Shown here one piece after another: positions 5,987-7,051 of a DNA stretch of 7,051 bases; positions within the stretch are counted from its first letter, which is position 1, and each line of letters begins with the position of its first letter. A program made the position numbers and the translations under genes. The stretch comes from Thaumarchaeota archaeon UBA160 (GTDB taxonomy: Archaea > Thermoproteota > Nitrososphaeria > Conexivisphaerales > UBA164): NCBI GenBank assembly GCA_002506605.1, contig DAXX01000052.1:1-7051 (forward strand), given 5' to 3'. The notes beneath the pieces are model-generated. The model had not been told where the DNA came from. It was given only the letters and a program-made list of their open reading frames with translations, and searched no databases.

Positions 5987-6886
5987 ATGGATTACCTGAT
6001 CACAGGCACTTTAAATTATGATATAACCCTTTTTGTTACATCCATACCCAAGCCTGGAGGGGAAACAAAGGTAACAAGAATAAAGAGGGCGCTCGGAGGA
6101 AAAGGAGGAAACGTTGCTTCGGCATTTGCAAAAATAGTTGGAAAAGCTTCTTTCCTTGGAGCTCTAGGCGATGATGAAGCAGCAAAACTTCATATCAAAT
6201 ATTTCCAGAGTTTAAACATAAATACGGAACATATTAAAATTTTTAAAGAAATAGAAAGCGGTACTTCTTACGTAGTTGTGGATGAAAAAAGCGGAGAAAA
6301 CATGATAATTTCCTATCCTGGAGCTAATTTAAAACTCACACCAGATTTAGTAGATGAGGATTTACTTAATGAGCTTCAAACCACCAAGATCGTTATTTCC
6401 GCAAACGTAGCTCCCGAGTTAGCTAATACAGTGTTCAACGCTTCTAAAGGAATAAGAGTCTACATACCAGCTACTTACGCTAAATCTGCTTGCTCGGTAA
6501 ACGCTGACTACTTTATCGTTAACGAAAGCGAAAGTGAATTTATAAAGGGATGCATTGGTAGAAAAATAATAAGAACCCTAGGAAAAAAAGGGGCCGAGCT
6601 CATAGGCGAGCGTAAGTTTCGTGTTGAAGGTGTTAATCTTGAAAAAATAGGATTAAAACCTCAGAGCTCTGCCGGTGCCGGCGATGCGTTCGCAGGTGCT
6701 TTTGCTGCAGCTCTAGCTCTCGGTTATAATGATGAAGATTCTCTAAAGCTTGCAAACTATGCTGCGGCATATAAAGTTGTTCATGAGGATCCTAGAGGAA
6801 GCCCGACTCGAGAAGATCTGATAAAGTTTTTAAGGGAAGTAGACCCACAGTTCAATTTAGAGGGGCTGTCGGCTAGCCTGGTCTAG
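5987..6886 (+). CDS. PfkB/ribokinase-family sugar or nucleoside kinase
   Basis: A 299-residue cytosolic kinase of the ribokinase (PfkB) fold, of normal family length. The N-terminal strand ITGTLNYDI (5-13) provides the substrate-binding Asn and Asp. PfkB signature 1 is GGKGGN (37-42). NES (179-181) and TLGKKGA (197-203) are typical of the nucleotide-binding half. Signature 2 is SSAGAGDAF (227-235), with D233 as the expected catalytic base and GAG as the anion hole. The usual acidic and Thr residues before GAGD (as in DTTGAGD) are replaced by Ser-Ser-Ala. The family phosphorylates a sugar or nucleoside hydroxyl with ATP or ADP; the substrate (ribose, nucleoside or other) is not decided. The last eight codons and the TAG stop fall inside the tRNA-Pro gene, so the tail EGLSASLV is tRNA-derived sequence. 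Confidence 0.9.
   Translation: MDYLITGTLNYDITLFVTSIPKPGGETKVTRIKRALGGKGGNVASAFAKIVGKASFLGALGDDEAAKLHIKYFQSLNINTEHIKIFKEIESGTSYVVVDEKSGENMIISYPGANLKLTPDLVDEDLLNELQTTKIVISANVAPELANTVFNASKGIRVYIPATYAKSACSVNADYFIVNESESEFIKGCIGRKIIRTLGKKGAELIGERKFRVEGVNLEKIGLKPQSSAGAGDAFAGAFAAALALGYNDEDSLKLANYAAAYKVVHEDPRGSPTREDLIKFLREVDPQFNLEGLSASLV
6821..6834 (+). promoter_or_regulatory. tRNA-Pro promoter inside the kinase gene
   Basis: ATAAAG (6821-6826) resembles a BRE and TTTTTAAG (6827-6834) a TATA box, centred about 31 bp before the first tRNA base, which would leave a short 5' leader for RNase P to remove. The element also encodes kinase residues 279-283 (IKFLR). Confidence 0.45.
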
Positions 6887-6937
6887 GCTGCCAGCCTCGG
6901 GCGCTGGTGATCGCCGGTTCAAATCCGGCCAGCCCCA
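6862..6937 (+). tRNA. tRNA-Pro (anticodon CGG)
   Basis: The acceptor stem GGGGCTG (6862-6868) pairs with CAGCCCC (6930-6936). The discriminator is A6937 and no CCA is encoded. The D stem is 6871-6874/6886-6889 with one U-G pair at each end, and G18-G19 are present. The anticodon stem is 6891-6895/6903-6907, five perfect pairs. The loop CTCGGGC gives anticodon CGG after U33 and G at 37, reading the proline codon CCG. The variable loop has five bases. The T stem is 6913-6917/6925-6929 with loop TTCAAAT. There is no intron. G36-G37 makes it a classical Trm5 substrate, and a Trm5-like gene lies about 0.9 kb upstream. Its first 25 bases double as the end of the kinase gene. Confidence 0.97.
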
Positions 6938-6947
6938 ATAATATATA

Positions 6948-6952
6948 TTTTT
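6948..6952 (+). terminator. short T-run after tRNA-Pro
   Basis: A run of five T begins 11 bases after the discriminator base, in an A/T stretch. This is adequate as an archaeal tRNA terminator, though such runs are common in this composition. Confidence 0.4.
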
Positions 6953-7002
6953 AGCATACTTTGGTTATTATTTAGATTTATAATTGCATCCATAACTTCA
7001 TT

Positions 7003-7014
7003 GCTTTTTTAAAT
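7003..7014 (+). promoter_or_regulatory. candidate promoter reading off the right edge
   Basis: GCTTTTTTAAAT is TATA-like; a start about 26 bp further on would fall near 7036. A five-pair inverted repeat, TAGGC (7027-7031) facing GCCTA (7036-7040), lies at that point. Whatever is transcribed lies outside the window. Confidence 0.3.
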
Positions 7015-7051
7015 TTCTATATTACGTAGGCCTAAGCCTATAGCTAAGATA

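Noticed and set aside
6862..6937. Integrated element at tRNA-Pro
   Set aside because: No partial tRNA copy, integrase gene or direct repeat of the tRNA 3' half is present in the window.

Overview
The window looks like chromosomal DNA of an AT-rich archaeon, most likely a thermophilic member of the Thermoproteota. The evidence is: two tRNA genes without an encoded CCA; BRE/TATA-type promoters centred about 24-30 bp upstream of most start codons, so that many messages would be leaderless; no Shine-Dalgarno-led starts; an archaeal Trm5-type methyltransferase; PadR-, DUF2250- and DUF1614-type proteins; and a G+C-rich island in an A+T-rich spacer, which is the usual mark of a structured RNA in such genomes. 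The exact lineage cannot be fixed from the sequence.

Layout. Positions 1-69 may hold the last codons of an upstream gene. tRNA-Gly(GCC) follows at 142-217. The spacer 218-869 has no convincing protein gene. It contains a G+C-rich, highly self-complementary segment (about 411-615) with its own TATA box, a closing helix joining its ends and a six-base long-range complement compatible with a pseudoknot. I could not match it to tRNA, 5S, SRP, RNase P, C/D or H/ACA RNA, and it is the best candidate here for something undescribed. Next come an MFS transporter (870-2222, +), a PadR-type repressor (2398-2793, +) with a repeat-rich control region, a small DUF2250-like winged-helix protein (2786-3073, -), a DUF1614 membrane protein (3129-3800, +) and a second MFS transporter (3790-5052, -). 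The two transporters are visibly paralogous. The right part holds a Trm5/TYW2-family tRNA methyltransferase (5115-5945, +), a PfkB/ribokinase-family sugar kinase (5987-6886, +) and tRNA-Pro(CGG) (6862-6937, +).

The genes are tightly packed. Two convergent pairs overlap at their stop codons, two divergent pairs share spacers of about 55-62 bp, and the kinase reading frame ends inside the tRNA-Pro gene, whose likely TATA box lies in the kinase coding sequence. Functionally, one theme is membrane transport under one-component control (two MFS porters, PadR, DUF2250, DUF1614). The other is tRNA biology: a G37-methyltransferase-type enzyme lies about 0.9 kb from a tRNA-Pro that carries G36-G37, the classical substrate signature for that enzyme. 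These links are inferred from family knowledge and position.
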